A stretch of 64,000 nucleotides of DNA from Monoplex corrugatus (Eukaryota > Mollusca > Gastropoda > Littorinimorpha > Ranellidae). The stretch is from positions 86,261,579 to 86,325,578 of the forward strand of contig CM060315.1 of the NCBI GenBank assembly GCA_030674185.1. Reading direction: 5' to 3'. The position numbers and the translations under genes are program-made. Below the pieces are notes generated by a model, which was not told where the DNA came from, did not search any database, and saw nothing but the letters and a program-made list of their open reading frames with translations. How positions within the stretch are numbered: position 1 is the stretch's first letter; each line of letters opens with the position of its first letter. Shown here in pieces: positions 46,855-57,565 of this stretch.

Positions 46855-48440
46855 CATAAAGTCGCGTACCAGAGCTAGTTGCCTGTCTCTCGAACATGTG
46901 TATGGTCATATCACACAGTGCGACAAGGCCAGTTGCCTGTTTCTCTATGTCTGTGGTCATATCACAGAGTGCAACAGAATTATTTTCCTCTCTCCCTATC
47001 CACAGTCTACGGTCGTATTACAGAGTGTGACAGAGCTAGTTGCCTGTCTTCCTGTCCACGTCTGTGGTCATATCACACAACGTGACAGAGCTAGTTGCCT
47101 GTCTTCCTGTCCACGTCTGTGGTCATATCACACAACGTGACAGAGCTAGTTGCCTGTCTTCCTGTCCACGTCTGTGGTCATATCACACAACGTGACAGAG
47201 CTAGTTGCCTGTCTTCCTGTCCACGTCTGTGGTCATATCACACAACGTGACAGAGCTAGTTGCCTGTTTCCCTATCCACGTCTGTGGTCATATCACACGA
47301 CATGACAGAGCTAGTTGCCTGTCTTCCTGTCCACGTCTGTGGTCATATCACACAACGTGACAGAGCTAATTGCCTGTTTCCCTACCCACGTCTGTGGTCA
47401 TATCACACAACGTGACAGAGCTAGTTGCCTGTCTTCCTGTCCACGTCTGTGGTCATATCACACAACGTGACAGAGCTAGTTGCCTGTTTCCCTATCCACG
47501 TCTGTGGTCATATCACACGACGTGACAGAGCTAGTTGCCTGTCTCCCTATCCACGTCTGTGGTCATATCACACGACGTGACAGAGCTAGTTGCCTGTCTC
47601 CCTGTCCACGTCTGTGGTCATATCACACAACGTGACAGAGCTAGTTGCCTGTTTCCCTATCCACGTCTGTGGTCATATCACACAACGTGACAGAGCTAGT
47701 TGCCTGTTTCCCTATCCACGTCTGTGGCCACATCACAGAACGTGACAGAGCTAGTTGCATGTTTCCCTATCCGCCTGTATAATCGTATCACAGAGTGTGA
47801 CTGAGCATGTTGCCTGTCTTCCTATCCATGTCTGTGATCACAGCACAAAGCGCAACAGATCTGCATGTTATTGCTCATTTTCCTATCCATGTCTGTGGTC
47901 ATACGGTACGAAAGAGCTAGCTGCCGGTCTTCCAATCCATGTCTGTGATCGTATCACCGGTGTGACAAAGCTAGCTGCCGTTTACCTATACACGATATAT
48001 GATCGTATCACAGATGTGACAAAGCTAGCTGCCGTTTACCTATACACGATATATGATCGTATCACAGATGTGACAAAGCTAGCTTCCTGTCTACCTATAT
48101 ATGTCTATGATAGTATCATAGGTGTGACAGAGCTAGCTACCTGTCTCTCTATCCATGTCTATGATCGTATCACAGGTGTGACAGAGCTAGCTGCCTGTCT
48201 CTCTATCCATGTCTATGATCGTATCACAGGTGTGACAGAGCTAGCTGCCTGTCTCTCTATCCATGTCTATGATCGTATCACAGGTGTGACAGAGCTAGCT
48301 GCCTGTCTCTCTATTCCATGTCTATGATCGTACCACAGAACGTGACAAAGCTAGCTGCCTGTCTCTCTATCCATGTCTATGATCGTACCACAGAACGTGA
48401 CAGAGCTAGTTGCCTGTCTCACTATCCATGTCTCTGGTCG
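46855..48440. repeat. Minisatellite, 55 bp unit, about 28 copies
   Basis: Units read GTGACAGAGCTAGTTGCCTG, TCTTCCTGTCCACGTCTGTG, GTCATATCACACAAC. From about 47930 they change to GCTAGCTGCCTGTCTCTCTA, TCCATGTCTATGATCGTATC. Position by position this corresponds to the 65/69-bp unit without its CTGGTGATGAAA segment, so both arrays are one family. Confidence 0.95.
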
Positions 48441-48820
48441 GCAATCACGGACATAAGCAGGCTCACATACAGCCATAGCTGGAAAATCATGGCAATTATG
48501 CCGAGACAGTATGATGGGAGGAAATGACTAGTCCATATCAGACAGAATGGATTTTTAAGGCCCCTTCACCATGGAATGGGACAGGATGAAGGGGCTACGG
48601 GTGAAGCAGGTTGAGGAGGGAGGGAGAGGGGGAGAGACAGTAAGTTTGTGTATGTCTCATATGTAACAATCTACGCGTCTGAGTGTGGGAATTTTCTGGC
48701 GATACGAGCCAACGTTTCTTTTTCTGTTTGTGTCAAAAAGGCCCCATGCACTGTAGCATTATCACATTTTCAATCGAATAAAACCAGACACTGATAAAGC
48801 ATGAAATGATAATGAGATTA
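48441..48820. other. No recognisable feature
   Basis: About 380 bases of non-repetitive DNA between two arrays. Confidence 0.5.
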
Positions 48821-48821
48821 A

Positions 48822-49028
48822 GGAACCATAGTATCATAAGTATTAGGAACCTTAGTAACGTAAGTATTAGGAATCAGTAACACAAGTATTAGGAACCATA
48901 ACAGCTTAAGTATTAAGAACCTTAGTAACGTAAGTATTAGGAATCATAATAAGATAAGTGTTAGGGACCATAAAAACATAAGCATTAGGAACCATAATAA
49001 CGTAAGTATTAGGAACCTCAGTAACGTA
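48822..49028. repeat. Degenerate minisatellite, about 24 bp unit, left part
   Basis: About nine copies of ATTAGGAACCATAGTAACGT with AAG variants (for example TTAGTAACGTAAG, AATAACGTAAG). The pattern resumes at 49988-50045 (TATTAGGATACACAGTAACA and CAGGAACCATAGTGAC) beyond a CR1/L2-like insertion. Confidence 0.85.
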
Positions 49029-49164
49029 TTATTATTATTATTATTATTATGAACATTTAGTACGCCTAATCAAATTAATGCCCTAGGCGTTTACAATGGC
49101 AAAACATATAACCAGAATCACAAGCACACACACACACGCCCACAGAAGCACCCACACACACACA

Positions 49165-49196
<32 letters not shown>

Positions 49197-49988
49197 GCAT
49201 GACATGCAAATACAATGACACATTGACACTAAGACACTATAATGTCACCATTACATTACATGGGGGGAAGGGGGCAGAGATTACCAGTTTTGGGAAACAG
49301 GTGAGTTTTGAGGGAGCGTTTGAATGTGGACAGAGAGGGTGAGTATCTAAGAGAGCGAGGTAACTGATTCCAGATGGTTGGAGCTTGATAGGAAAAAGAA
49401 CGCTGCCCAAACCTTTTAGTGCGGACTATGGGGATACTATAGAGACGGGTATCAGATGAGGACCGCAAAGCTCGAGATGGCGTGTAGAGATGTAACAGAT
49501 GGGTGAGATACTCAGGACAGGAAGACTCAATAGATTTGAAGCAGAGGCAGGCAATCTTGTAGGATATTCTTTGCTGAACAGGGAGCCAGTGGAGAGAACA
49601 GAGCAATGGCGTAACATGGTTAAATTTTGAAGAGCGGAAGATGAGACGGGCAGCATGATTTTGAACTTTCTGAAGTTTGTTAATGAGATGAGAGGGGGAA
49701 CCAGAAAAAAGAGCATTACAGTAATCGAGACGGGATAGAACAAATGCACAGACAAGAGCCTTTGTCGTGTCTTCTGAGAGGAGGTGGCGGATAGAAGCAA
49801 TTCGGCGGAGTTCAAGAAAACAAGTCCGACAGACGTTGCTCACATGCTGGTGGAAGGACAGGGGTTTGATCAAGAGTTACACCAAGGTTACGGGCAAAAT
49901 GGGAGAGAGGGATAGATGAGTCAACAAGTGTGACAGAGGTTGGAAGAGAGGGGTGATTTTGGAGTTTGGGTGGGGTGATCAAGATCAA
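49029..49988 (-). mobile_element. 5'-truncated CR1/L2-like non-LTR retrotransposon
   Basis: Minus strand. The ORF2 C-terminus spans 49988 down to 49256: ILITPPKLQN, LVDSSIPLSHFARNLGVTLD, a frameshift near 49870, then VSNVCRTCFLELRRIASIRH, CNALFSGSPSHLINKLQKVQ, NHAARLIF, LLCSLHWLPVQQRISYKIAC and FKRSLKTHLFPKTGN. This LHWLPVxxRI...FKxxLKTHLF pattern is characteristic of CR1/L2-type LINEs. A 3' untranslated part follows (GTAAACGCCTAGGGCATTAA) and a tail of ATA/ATT triplets at 49029-49051. The polymerase active site is missing. It interrupts a 24-bp minisatellite. Confidence 0.85.
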
Positions 49989-50045
49989 TACGTATGTATT
50001 AGGATACACAGTAACATCAGTATCAGGAACCATAGTGACAAGGAG
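49988..50045. repeat. 24-bp minisatellite, right remnant
   Basis: Two diverged units continuing the array at 48822-49028 after the CR1/L2-like insertion. Confidence 0.6.
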
Positions 50046-50285
50046 CCCAATGATATAAATGAATACAAGTATTACGAACAATGCACATGCGTGCTAGCGC
50101 GCACACACGCACACACATAGGATGCTGAGCTAAGGTACCCAAACTGCCATCCTCTCTCTGTCTCACCAACACCCCCAAACATAAACAAATACATACAAAT
50201 TGAACACACACTGAAAAAAACAATGACAACAAGATCCTAACAAGCACACACAGTGATACACACTTGTCATTATTATTGTTGTTTA

Positions 50286-50832
50286 AAGCCCAGCCGACTG
50301 CGTAGAGCCATATCAGATAACCGCTTCAAAACATACAAAATTTCAACAGGGAAACAACAGAAAAGAAAATTAAGTACACATATCACAGCGTTCACACACA
50401 TAATCTAAATCTAAGGACATGCCCCTGGCGTTGACCACTCCGTCCAATTTATCACACGGGGGATTTAAAAAACACACCTGACTACAAATATAAGCATACC
50501 ACAGGACACGAAAACATACATGAAAACTGGCATAAATAACCTAAAACTGCTTCCGCATATCTCATTTCCCTACAGCCAAAAATGCGCTTAATACGTGTAC
50601 TCAATTATCAATCCTAAGAAAAAGTACGAAAGACTTTATCGAACACATACAGATGAATGGACCAGCAAGGCAGAAAATGATAAGAAATGACAGAAAGTAA
50701 AAGGAACAAGGCAGAAAGAAAGCGAGTGACAGAAAAGCGGAAATTTCTAGCATAGAATTTCCAGAAGGAGGAGATACTACATGTATACTGAAAGAGCCCC
50801 CGGCATCCCCACGGGGGAATAAGACTGGTCCA
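50286..50832 (+). repeat. Interspersed repeat of about 540 bp, copy A
   Basis: Starts TTAAAGCCCAGCCGACTGCG and ends GAGCCCCCGGCATCCCC. It aligns along its whole length with 54357-54890 (for example ACTGCTTCCGCATATCTCAT, TATCAATCCTAAGAAAAAG, AGAAAGCGAGTGACAGAAAA). Copies A and B are direct repeats about 4.07 kb apart. There is no coding signature. Confidence 0.85.
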
Positions 50833-50840
50833 ATCATATT

Positions 50841-53232
50841 AATCCTTTGCCTCCCTCATCCAGCACACCAAAGCTTTATCACGTACCCCTATGAATCCCT
50901 CACCCTATCCACCAGCTTTATCACGTACCCCTATGACTCCCTCACCCTATCCACAAGCTTTATAACGTACCCCTGTGACTCTCACCCTATCCACCAGCTT
51001 TATAACGTACCCTATGACTCCCTCACCCTATCCACTAATTTATAACGTACCCCTGTGACTCCCTCACCCTATCCACCAGCTTTATAACGTACCCCTGTGA
51101 CTCCCTAACCCTATCCACCAGCTTTATAACGTACTCCTATGACTCCCTCACTCTATCCACCAGCTTTATAACGTACCCCTATGACTCCCTGACCCTATAC
51201 ACCAGCTTTATAACGTACCCCTATGACTCCCTGACCCTATCCACAAGCTTATAACGTACCCCTGTGACTCTCACCCTATCCACCAGCTTTATAACGTACC
51301 CCTATGACTCCCTCACCCTATCCACCAGCTTTATAACGTACCCCTCTGACTCCCTCACCCTATCCACCAGCTTTATAGCGTACCCTTGTGACTCCCTCAC
51401 CTATACACCAGCTTTATAACGTACCCCTGTGACTCCCTAACCCTATCCACCAGCTTTATAACGTACCCATTTGATTCCCTCACCCTATACACCAGCTTTA
51501 TAACATACCCCTATGACTGCCTCACCCTATCCACCAGCTTTATAACATACCCCTATGACTGCCTCACCCTATCCACCAGCTTTATAACGTGCCTCTATGA
51601 CTGCCTCACCCTATCCACCAGCTTTATAACGTACCCTTGTGACTCCCTAACCCTATCCACCAGCTTTATAACATACCCCTATGACTGCCTCACCCTATCC
51701 ACCAGCTTTATAACGTACCTCTATGACTCCCTCACCCTATCCACCAGCATTATAACATACCCCTATGACTGCCTCACCCTATCCACCAGCTTTATAACAT
51801 ACCCCTATGACTGCCTCACCCTATCCACCAGCTTTATAACGTACCCTTGTGACTCCCTAACCCTATCCACTATCTTTATAAGGTACCCCTGTGACTCCCT
51901 CACCCTATCCACCAGCTTTATAACATACCCCTGTGACTCCCTCACCCTATCCACCAGCTCTATAAGGTACCCCTATGACTCCCTCACCCTATCCACCAGC
52001 TTTATAACGTACCCCTGTGACTCCCTCACCCTATCCACCAGCTTTATAAGGTACCCCTGTGACTCCTTCGCCCTATCCACCAGCTTTATAACGTACCCCT
52101 GTGACTCCCTCACCCTATCCACCAGCTTTATAAGGTACCCCTATGACTCCCTCACCCTATCCACCAGCTTTATAACGTACCCCTGTGACTCCCTAACCCT
52201 ATCCACCAGCTTTATAACGTACCCATTTGACTCCCTCACCCTATACACCAGCTTTATAACATACCCCTATGACTGCCTCACCCTATCCACCAGCTTTATA
52301 ACATACCCCTATGACTGCCTCACCCTATCCACCAGCTTTATAACGTGCCTCTATGACTGCCTCACCCTATCCACCAGCTTTATAACGTACCCTTGTGACT
52401 CCCTAACCCTATCCACCAGCTTTATAACATACCCCTATGACTGCCTCACCCTATCCACCAGCTTTATAACGTACCTCTATGACTCCCTCACCCTATCCAC
52501 CAGCATTATAACATACCCCTATGACTGCCTCACCCTATCCACCAGCTTTATAACATACCCCTATGACTGCCTCACCCTATCCACCAGCTTTATAACGTAC
52601 CCTTGTGACTCCCTAACCCTATCCACTATCTTTATAAGGTACCCCTGTGACTCCCTCACCCTATCCACCAGCTTTATAACATACCCCTGTGACTCCCTCA
52701 CCCTATCCACCAGCTCTATAAGGTACCCCTATGACTCCCTCACCCTATCCACCAGCTTTATAACGTACCCCTGTGACTCCCTCACCCTATCCACCAGCTT
52801 TATAAGGTACCCCTGTGACTCCTTCGCCCTATCCACCAGCTTTATAACGTACCCCTGTGACTCCCTCACCCTATCCACCAGCTTTATAAGGTACCCCTAT
52901 GACTCCCTCACCCTATCCACCAGCTTTATAACGTACCCCTGTGACTCCCTCACCCTATCCACCAGCTTTATAACGTACCCCTGTGACTCCCTCACCCTAT
53001 CCACCAGCTTTATAACGTACCCCTGTGACTCCCTCATCCTATCCACCAGCTTTATAATGTACCCCTGTGACTCCCTCACACTATCCACCAGCTTTATAAC
53101 GTACCCCTATGACTCCCTCACCGTATCCACCAGATTTTTACGTACCCTATGACTCCCTCACCCTATCCACCAGGTTTATAACGTACCCCTGTGACTCCCT
53201 CACCTATGATACCCTTAACCTATCCACTGACC
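50841..53232. repeat. Minisatellite, 42 bp unit, about 56 copies, with an 18-unit higher-order repeat
   Basis: Unit: CTTTATAACGTACCCCTGTG then ACTCCCTCACCCTATCCACCAG, split for length, 42 bases. Variants include TATAAGGTAC, TATAACATAC, GACTGCCTCACC and GTGCCTCTATG. A distinctive unit ACCCATTTGA occurs at 51465 and again at 52221, exactly 756 bases (18 units) later, and the intervening variant order is repeated. The CCCTCACCCTATCCACCAGC core is shared with the palindromic interspersed family. Confidence 0.98.
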
Positions 53233-53430
53233 AAACTTATTGTTTAATCCTGTCAGAAGCTGGTGGATAGGCAAGGGATTAACGGGGTAATGTTTTGTTT
53301 TACTACCATGGCCGATGGTGCAGGAAGCTGTGGATATGGTGAGGGAGTGAAAGGGTTATTTTGTTATTGCTGTTTAGCCCTTGAACTCCCGCACCCTGTC
53401 CATCAGCAGCCTGCATTATCAATCATGCTA
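53233..53430. repeat. Palindromic interspersed repeat, CCACCAGC family, copy 3 (left half)
   Basis: GAAGCTGGTGGATAGGCAAG, TGCAGGAAGCTGTGGATATG, GTGAAAGGGTTA, then CCCTTGAACTCCCGCACCCT and CTGCATTATCAATCATGCTA. It is interrupted by the RTE copy at 53431-54261 and resumes at 54262. Confidence 0.75.
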
Positions 53431-54261
53431 TCATCATTTCATCATCATCATCATCATCATGTGCCCTGCCACATGGCGTTGGCGATCATGGCCCTCCATA
53501 TGAATCTATCCCTTGTCGCTCCAAGTACATCTTCCACCCTCTCTGTTCTCAGCTACCCTGCAAGTCCGTCCAATATTTTCTCCCTAGGCCTACCTGGTGT
53601 TCTTTTTCCCTCCAGCTTTCCTGTTGTGACCAGGTGCTCTAATTCCCCTTTCCTCATAAAATGGGCTATAAGTGTTGCTTGTCTTTTCCTAATATTTGTT
53701 GTCAATTATCTTTGTGTCTGCCTCCATCAAGACTACTTCGTTTGTTTTCTTGCTGTCCACGGAACTCTCAACATTCTTCTTAAAAACCACATTTCGGCTG
53801 CCTCAATTTTGTTCTGGTTTTGCTTGTTGACTGTCCACGCCTCACAACCGTACAACAGTATCAGTTGTATATAACATTCAAGAACTCTCTTCCTGATATT
53901 AATTGATAGGTATTTGTTGGTAAGACCGCTTTTCATCTTCTTGAATGCTGTTTTGGCTTGGCCGATTCTGCTGGCTGTTTCTGACGTGCATCTGCCGTCT
54001 GGTGAGATGACTTATTAAGCTGTCTCAAAGCTGTGCCATTTGCTGTTATTTTGCAAGAGAGGATTTCACGTTTCATGTTTTTTATTGATTCCCATGACTT
54101 CAGTATTCTTGCTATTTAGCTCCAGCCCTTTACTTTTGTTTTCTATTTCTGTTATATTCACAAGGTTTTGCAGGTCCCTTTCATTTTCTGCAATTAGCAC
54201 GGTGGAATGTTGTTTATCGCTTTTCCTCCAACCTTTATCCCAGGGCATTCTTCCAGTTTTC
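53431..54261 (-). mobile_element. 5'-truncated RTE-like copy with 8-bp target-site duplication
   Basis: TCATGCTA is present at 53423-53430 and 54262-54269. Other members of the host repeat have this site once. Sense is minus: ATGATGATG tail at 53438-53460, then the family 3' end and an ORF2 tail with VNKQNQNKIEAAEMWFLRRM, RVPWTARKQTK and a frame carrying LIAENERDLQNLVN. It begins just downstream of YADD. Frameshifts and small deletions make it inactive. It is unedited at positions where 25794-26514 is hypermutated. Confidence 0.9.
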
Positions 54262-54357
54262 TCATGCTAACAAAGCAAAAATTAACCTTTTCACACCCTC
54301 ACCATACCCAACAACTTCTAGCAGGACGCTGGTGGATAGGGTGGGGGAGTCACTGGG
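54262..54357. repeat. Palindromic interspersed repeat, CCACCAGC family, copy 3 (right half)
   Basis: ATGCTAACAAAGCAAAAATT, CTTTTCACACCCTCACCATA, then the inverse arm CGCTGGTGGATAGGGTGGGG and GAGTCACTGGGTTA, ending at the 540-bp repeat copy B. Confidence 0.75.
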
Positions 54358-54890
54358 TTAAAGCCCAGCCGACTGCGTATAGCCATATTTACGCTATAAC
54401 CGTTTACAAATATACGCAGTACAAAAAGGAAAAGAAAATTAAGCACACATATCAATGCAAAGCGCAAATGACCTAATCGATGCCCTTGGCGTTAGCCACT
54501 CCGTCCAATTTATCACACATGGGATTTAAAAAAACATACATGATAACAAATTTAAACATAACTAAGAAGTCTAAAACACATAAAAACGGGCGTAAATTAC
54601 CTAAAACTGCTTCCGCATATGTCATTTCTCTAGAGCCAAAAATGTACTTAATACATGTACCCAACTATCAATCCTAAGAAAAAGCATATAAGACCTTATC
54701 AAACACAATCAGGTAAATGGACCAGCAAGACAGAAAATGACAAGAAGAAATGACAGAAAGCAAAGGAACCAGGCAGAAACAAAGCGAGTGACAGAAAAGA
54801 GGGCATTTCTAGCATAAAATTTCCAGAAGGTGGGGATACTACAATGTATTTACACTGAAAGAGCCCCCGGCATCCCCTTGGAGGAAGAAT
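54357..54890 (+). repeat. Interspersed repeat of about 540 bp, copy B
   Basis: Begins TTAAAGCCCAGCCGACTGCG and ends GAGCCCCCGGCATCCCC, matching copy A throughout with moderate divergence and small indels. It is followed, like copy A, by CCACCAGC-family sequence. Confidence 0.85.
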
Positions 54891-54894
54891 GAAA

Positions 54895-55330
54895 CAGTCA
54901 AACGTTTGCTTTGTTATCTTGGCTGGTAATGCAGGAGGCTGGAGGACAAGGCGAAGGAATGAAAGGGTTACGATTCTGCTTTGCTATCATGGTATGTAGA
55001 ACAAGAAACTGGTGGATAGGGTGAGGAAATCAAAGGGTCAAGCTTTTGCTTTGGTATTATGGTTAATCAAAATGTAGCTCAAAATATATTAAGCTGGTGG
55101 GTAAGGTGGTGAAGTGAAAAGATGAAGTTTAGCTTTGATAGCATGGTAGATAATGTAGCAATCTGGTGGATAGGATGCGAGAGCGACAGGGTTTCTTTTC
55201 AGCTTTGCTATTACGGTTGTTATAGGAAGCTGATGGATAGGTAAGGGAATGAAAGGGTTAATTTTTAATGTTATCATGGCTGATAATGCAGGAAGCTGGT
55301 GGACAGGGTGAGTGAGTTAAAGGAATGAAC
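54895..55330. repeat. Degenerate tandem array of the CCACCAGC family, about 75-85 bp unit, 5 copies
   Basis: Five diverged units, each with AAGCTGGTGGATAGG-like, a GAATGAAAGGGTTA-like and a GCTTTGCTATCATGG-like segment, at about 54900, 54975, 55060, 55135 and 55215-55325. This shows that the interspersed family itself occurs as a longer-period tandem repeat. Confidence 0.7.
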
Positions 55331-55375
55331 ACTCTTCCCGTCTCCAATAAAGAACAAGACAGAGAGGGAGGGAGG

Positions 55376-55506
55376 AGAGAGACAGAGAGAGAGAGAGAGA
55401 GAGATACACAGAATAAGACACGGATAGGCAAACAGACATAGAAAGGCAGACAAACAGATAGACAGACAGACAGACAGACAGACACAGACAGGCAGACAGA
55501 TAAATC
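55376..55506. repeat. (GA)n and (GACA)n microsatellite
   Basis: AGAGAGAG at 55376-55403 and ACAGACAGACAG at 55460-55500. Confidence 0.9.
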
Positions 55507-55699
55507 TATAAACATATCTGAGAAACAAAGAATCCAACTGACGGATACACAGACTTACAGCAGATAAGACAGACAGAGAAACAGACAGATGGCCTCCATT
55601 TTAACAGCAAAATACACTAGGCTTGCCAGAACGAAAGAGCAGTCCAGCTTCCGATGGTTACTATCGGGACGGGGTGGGATGGCATCTGGCAATGCTCAT

Positions 55700-57565
55700 C
55701 ATCATCATCATCATGTGCCCTGCCGCATGGCGTTGGCGATATCGACTTCCATCTGCCTCTATCTCTCGTTGCCCCTAGCATCTCCCCCACCCTCCTCGTC
55801 CCCAGCCACTCTCCAAGTCCGTCCAGCATTTTCTCCCTGGGTCTACCCGGTGCTCTCTTACCCTCCAGCTCTCCCGTTGTGACCAGGTGCTCCAAATCCC
55901 CCTTCCTCATAAAATGGCCTATACATGTTGCCTGTCTTTTCCTAATCTTCCTTATGAGTGATCTACTTGTGTCTGCCTCCATCAAGACTGTCTCGTTTGT
56001 TTTCTTTGCTGTCCATGGAACTCTCAACATTCTTCTTAGAAACCACATCTCGGCTGCCTCAATCTTGTTCTGGCTTTGTTTGTTGACTGTCCATGCCTCG
56101 CATCCGTACAACAGTATTGGTTCTATGTAACATTCAAGAACTCTCTTCCTGATGTTAACTGATAGGCATTTGTTGGTAAGAATGCTTGTCATCTTTTTGA
56201 ATGCTGTTTTGCCTTGGCCGATTCTGCCGGCTATTTCTGATGTGCATCTGCCGTCTGATGAAATGATCGTTCCCAGGTATTTGAATTTATCAACCTGTGT
56301 CAAGGTTGTGCCATTTGCTGTTATTTTGCATGAGGGGATTTTATATTTTTTACTGATCACCATGACTTCAGTCTTCCTGCTGTTTAGCTCCAGCCCCTTA
56401 TCTTTGCTTTCTACTTCTAGTATATTCACAAGGTTTTGTAGGTCTCTTTCACTTTCTGCAATTAGCACGGTGTCATCTGCATATCGAATGTTGTTTATCA
56501 TTTTCCCTCCAACCTTTAATCCAGAGTCTTCTTCTAGGTTTCCAGTGATGTTTTCGATGTAAAGTGAAAACAGATCTGGTGACAAAACACAACCTTGCCT
56601 GACTCCTCTTTTGATATTTTGGAAAGAGCTTACATTGTTTTCTATTCTCATTGCAGCTGTTTGTTCCCAGTACATATTTCTGATTATTCGTAGATCTTTT
56701 CCATCAACATTGAGTCTCTCCAGTTGGTTGATCAATTCATCATGTCGTACCCGATCGAAAGCCTTGGTATAGTCAACAAAGCATAAATACAAATCCTTAT
56801 TCATCTCATTTGACCTCTCTATGATAGTTCTTAGGATGTATATGGCATTAATAGTTCCTTTCCATTCCACAAATCCACACTGTTCTTCTGCTATTTCTCT
56901 TTTGATTCTATTCCTTGTCCTCATCATGATTATTCTTAACAGGATTTTTGTTACATGGCTCATCAAACTGATAGTGCGATGGAGTTCGCATTCTATAGCC
57001 CCTGTCTTCTTTGGAAGTGTAATGAAAATTGATTTTGACATATCTTTGGGGATTTTTCCAGTGTCGTAAATTTCACTTAGGACGACTGTTATTTTTTCTA
57101 TGCCAAATTCCTCCAGGGCTTCAATCATCTCTGTAGTAATGTTGTCTGGTCCTGGGGCTTTTCCCGGTTTCATCTTTTTCAGTGCCGCTCTAACTTCATC
57201 TTTCATTATGGGTGGTCCTTCAAAGTTCTTTTTTATAATGTGTTCTTCGTTTCTGTCATCCTCAAAAAGGTATTTAATGTACTCTCCCCATCTGTCTAAT
57301 ATTTTGTCTTTTTCCATGATAAGCGTGCCATCTTTTGATTTCAAGCAACCAGTTGATGTGCATGTATTTTTTTTTAGACAATTCGTCTGTACATACTCTG
57401 AGGATCCGTTTTGTGTCGGTCTTCCATTTCTTTGCACTTTGATTTCAGCCAAGCTTCCTTAGCTTCATTGCACCTATTCCTGATCTTGTTTATCTTCCTG
57501 TAGATCTCCTCATTTCTCTTTGCATTACTCCTTTCCTCCATCAAGCCCAAAATTTCATTAGTCAT
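55700..57565 (-). CDS. Reverse transcriptase and C-terminal tail of the full-length RTE element
   Basis: The open frame from 57452 covers 611 codons. RT fingers and palm: KPGKAPGPDNITTEMI (about residue 95-110), EQCGF (191), motif A VDYTKAFDRVRHDEL (226-240), motif B GVRQGCVLSPDLFSLY (283-298), motif C RYADDTVLIAES (323-334, YADD at 56472-56483) and LNSRKTEVMVISKK (356-369). The tail has YGCEAWTVN, LRRMLRVPWTAKKTNET, RKRQATCIGHFMRKGDLEHL and GRPREKMLDGL. It synthesises cDNA on nicked target DNA and acts in cis on its own RNA. An upstream piece (57374-57565) is in another frame across the A-run, so as assembled the RT is detached from the endonuclease. Confidence 0.85.

Noticed and set aside
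50286..54890. LTR retrotransposon with 540-bp LTRs
   Set aside because: The direct repeats lack TG...CA ends, primer-binding site and polypurine tract. The interior is a minisatellite and an RTE insertion with no gag or pol.
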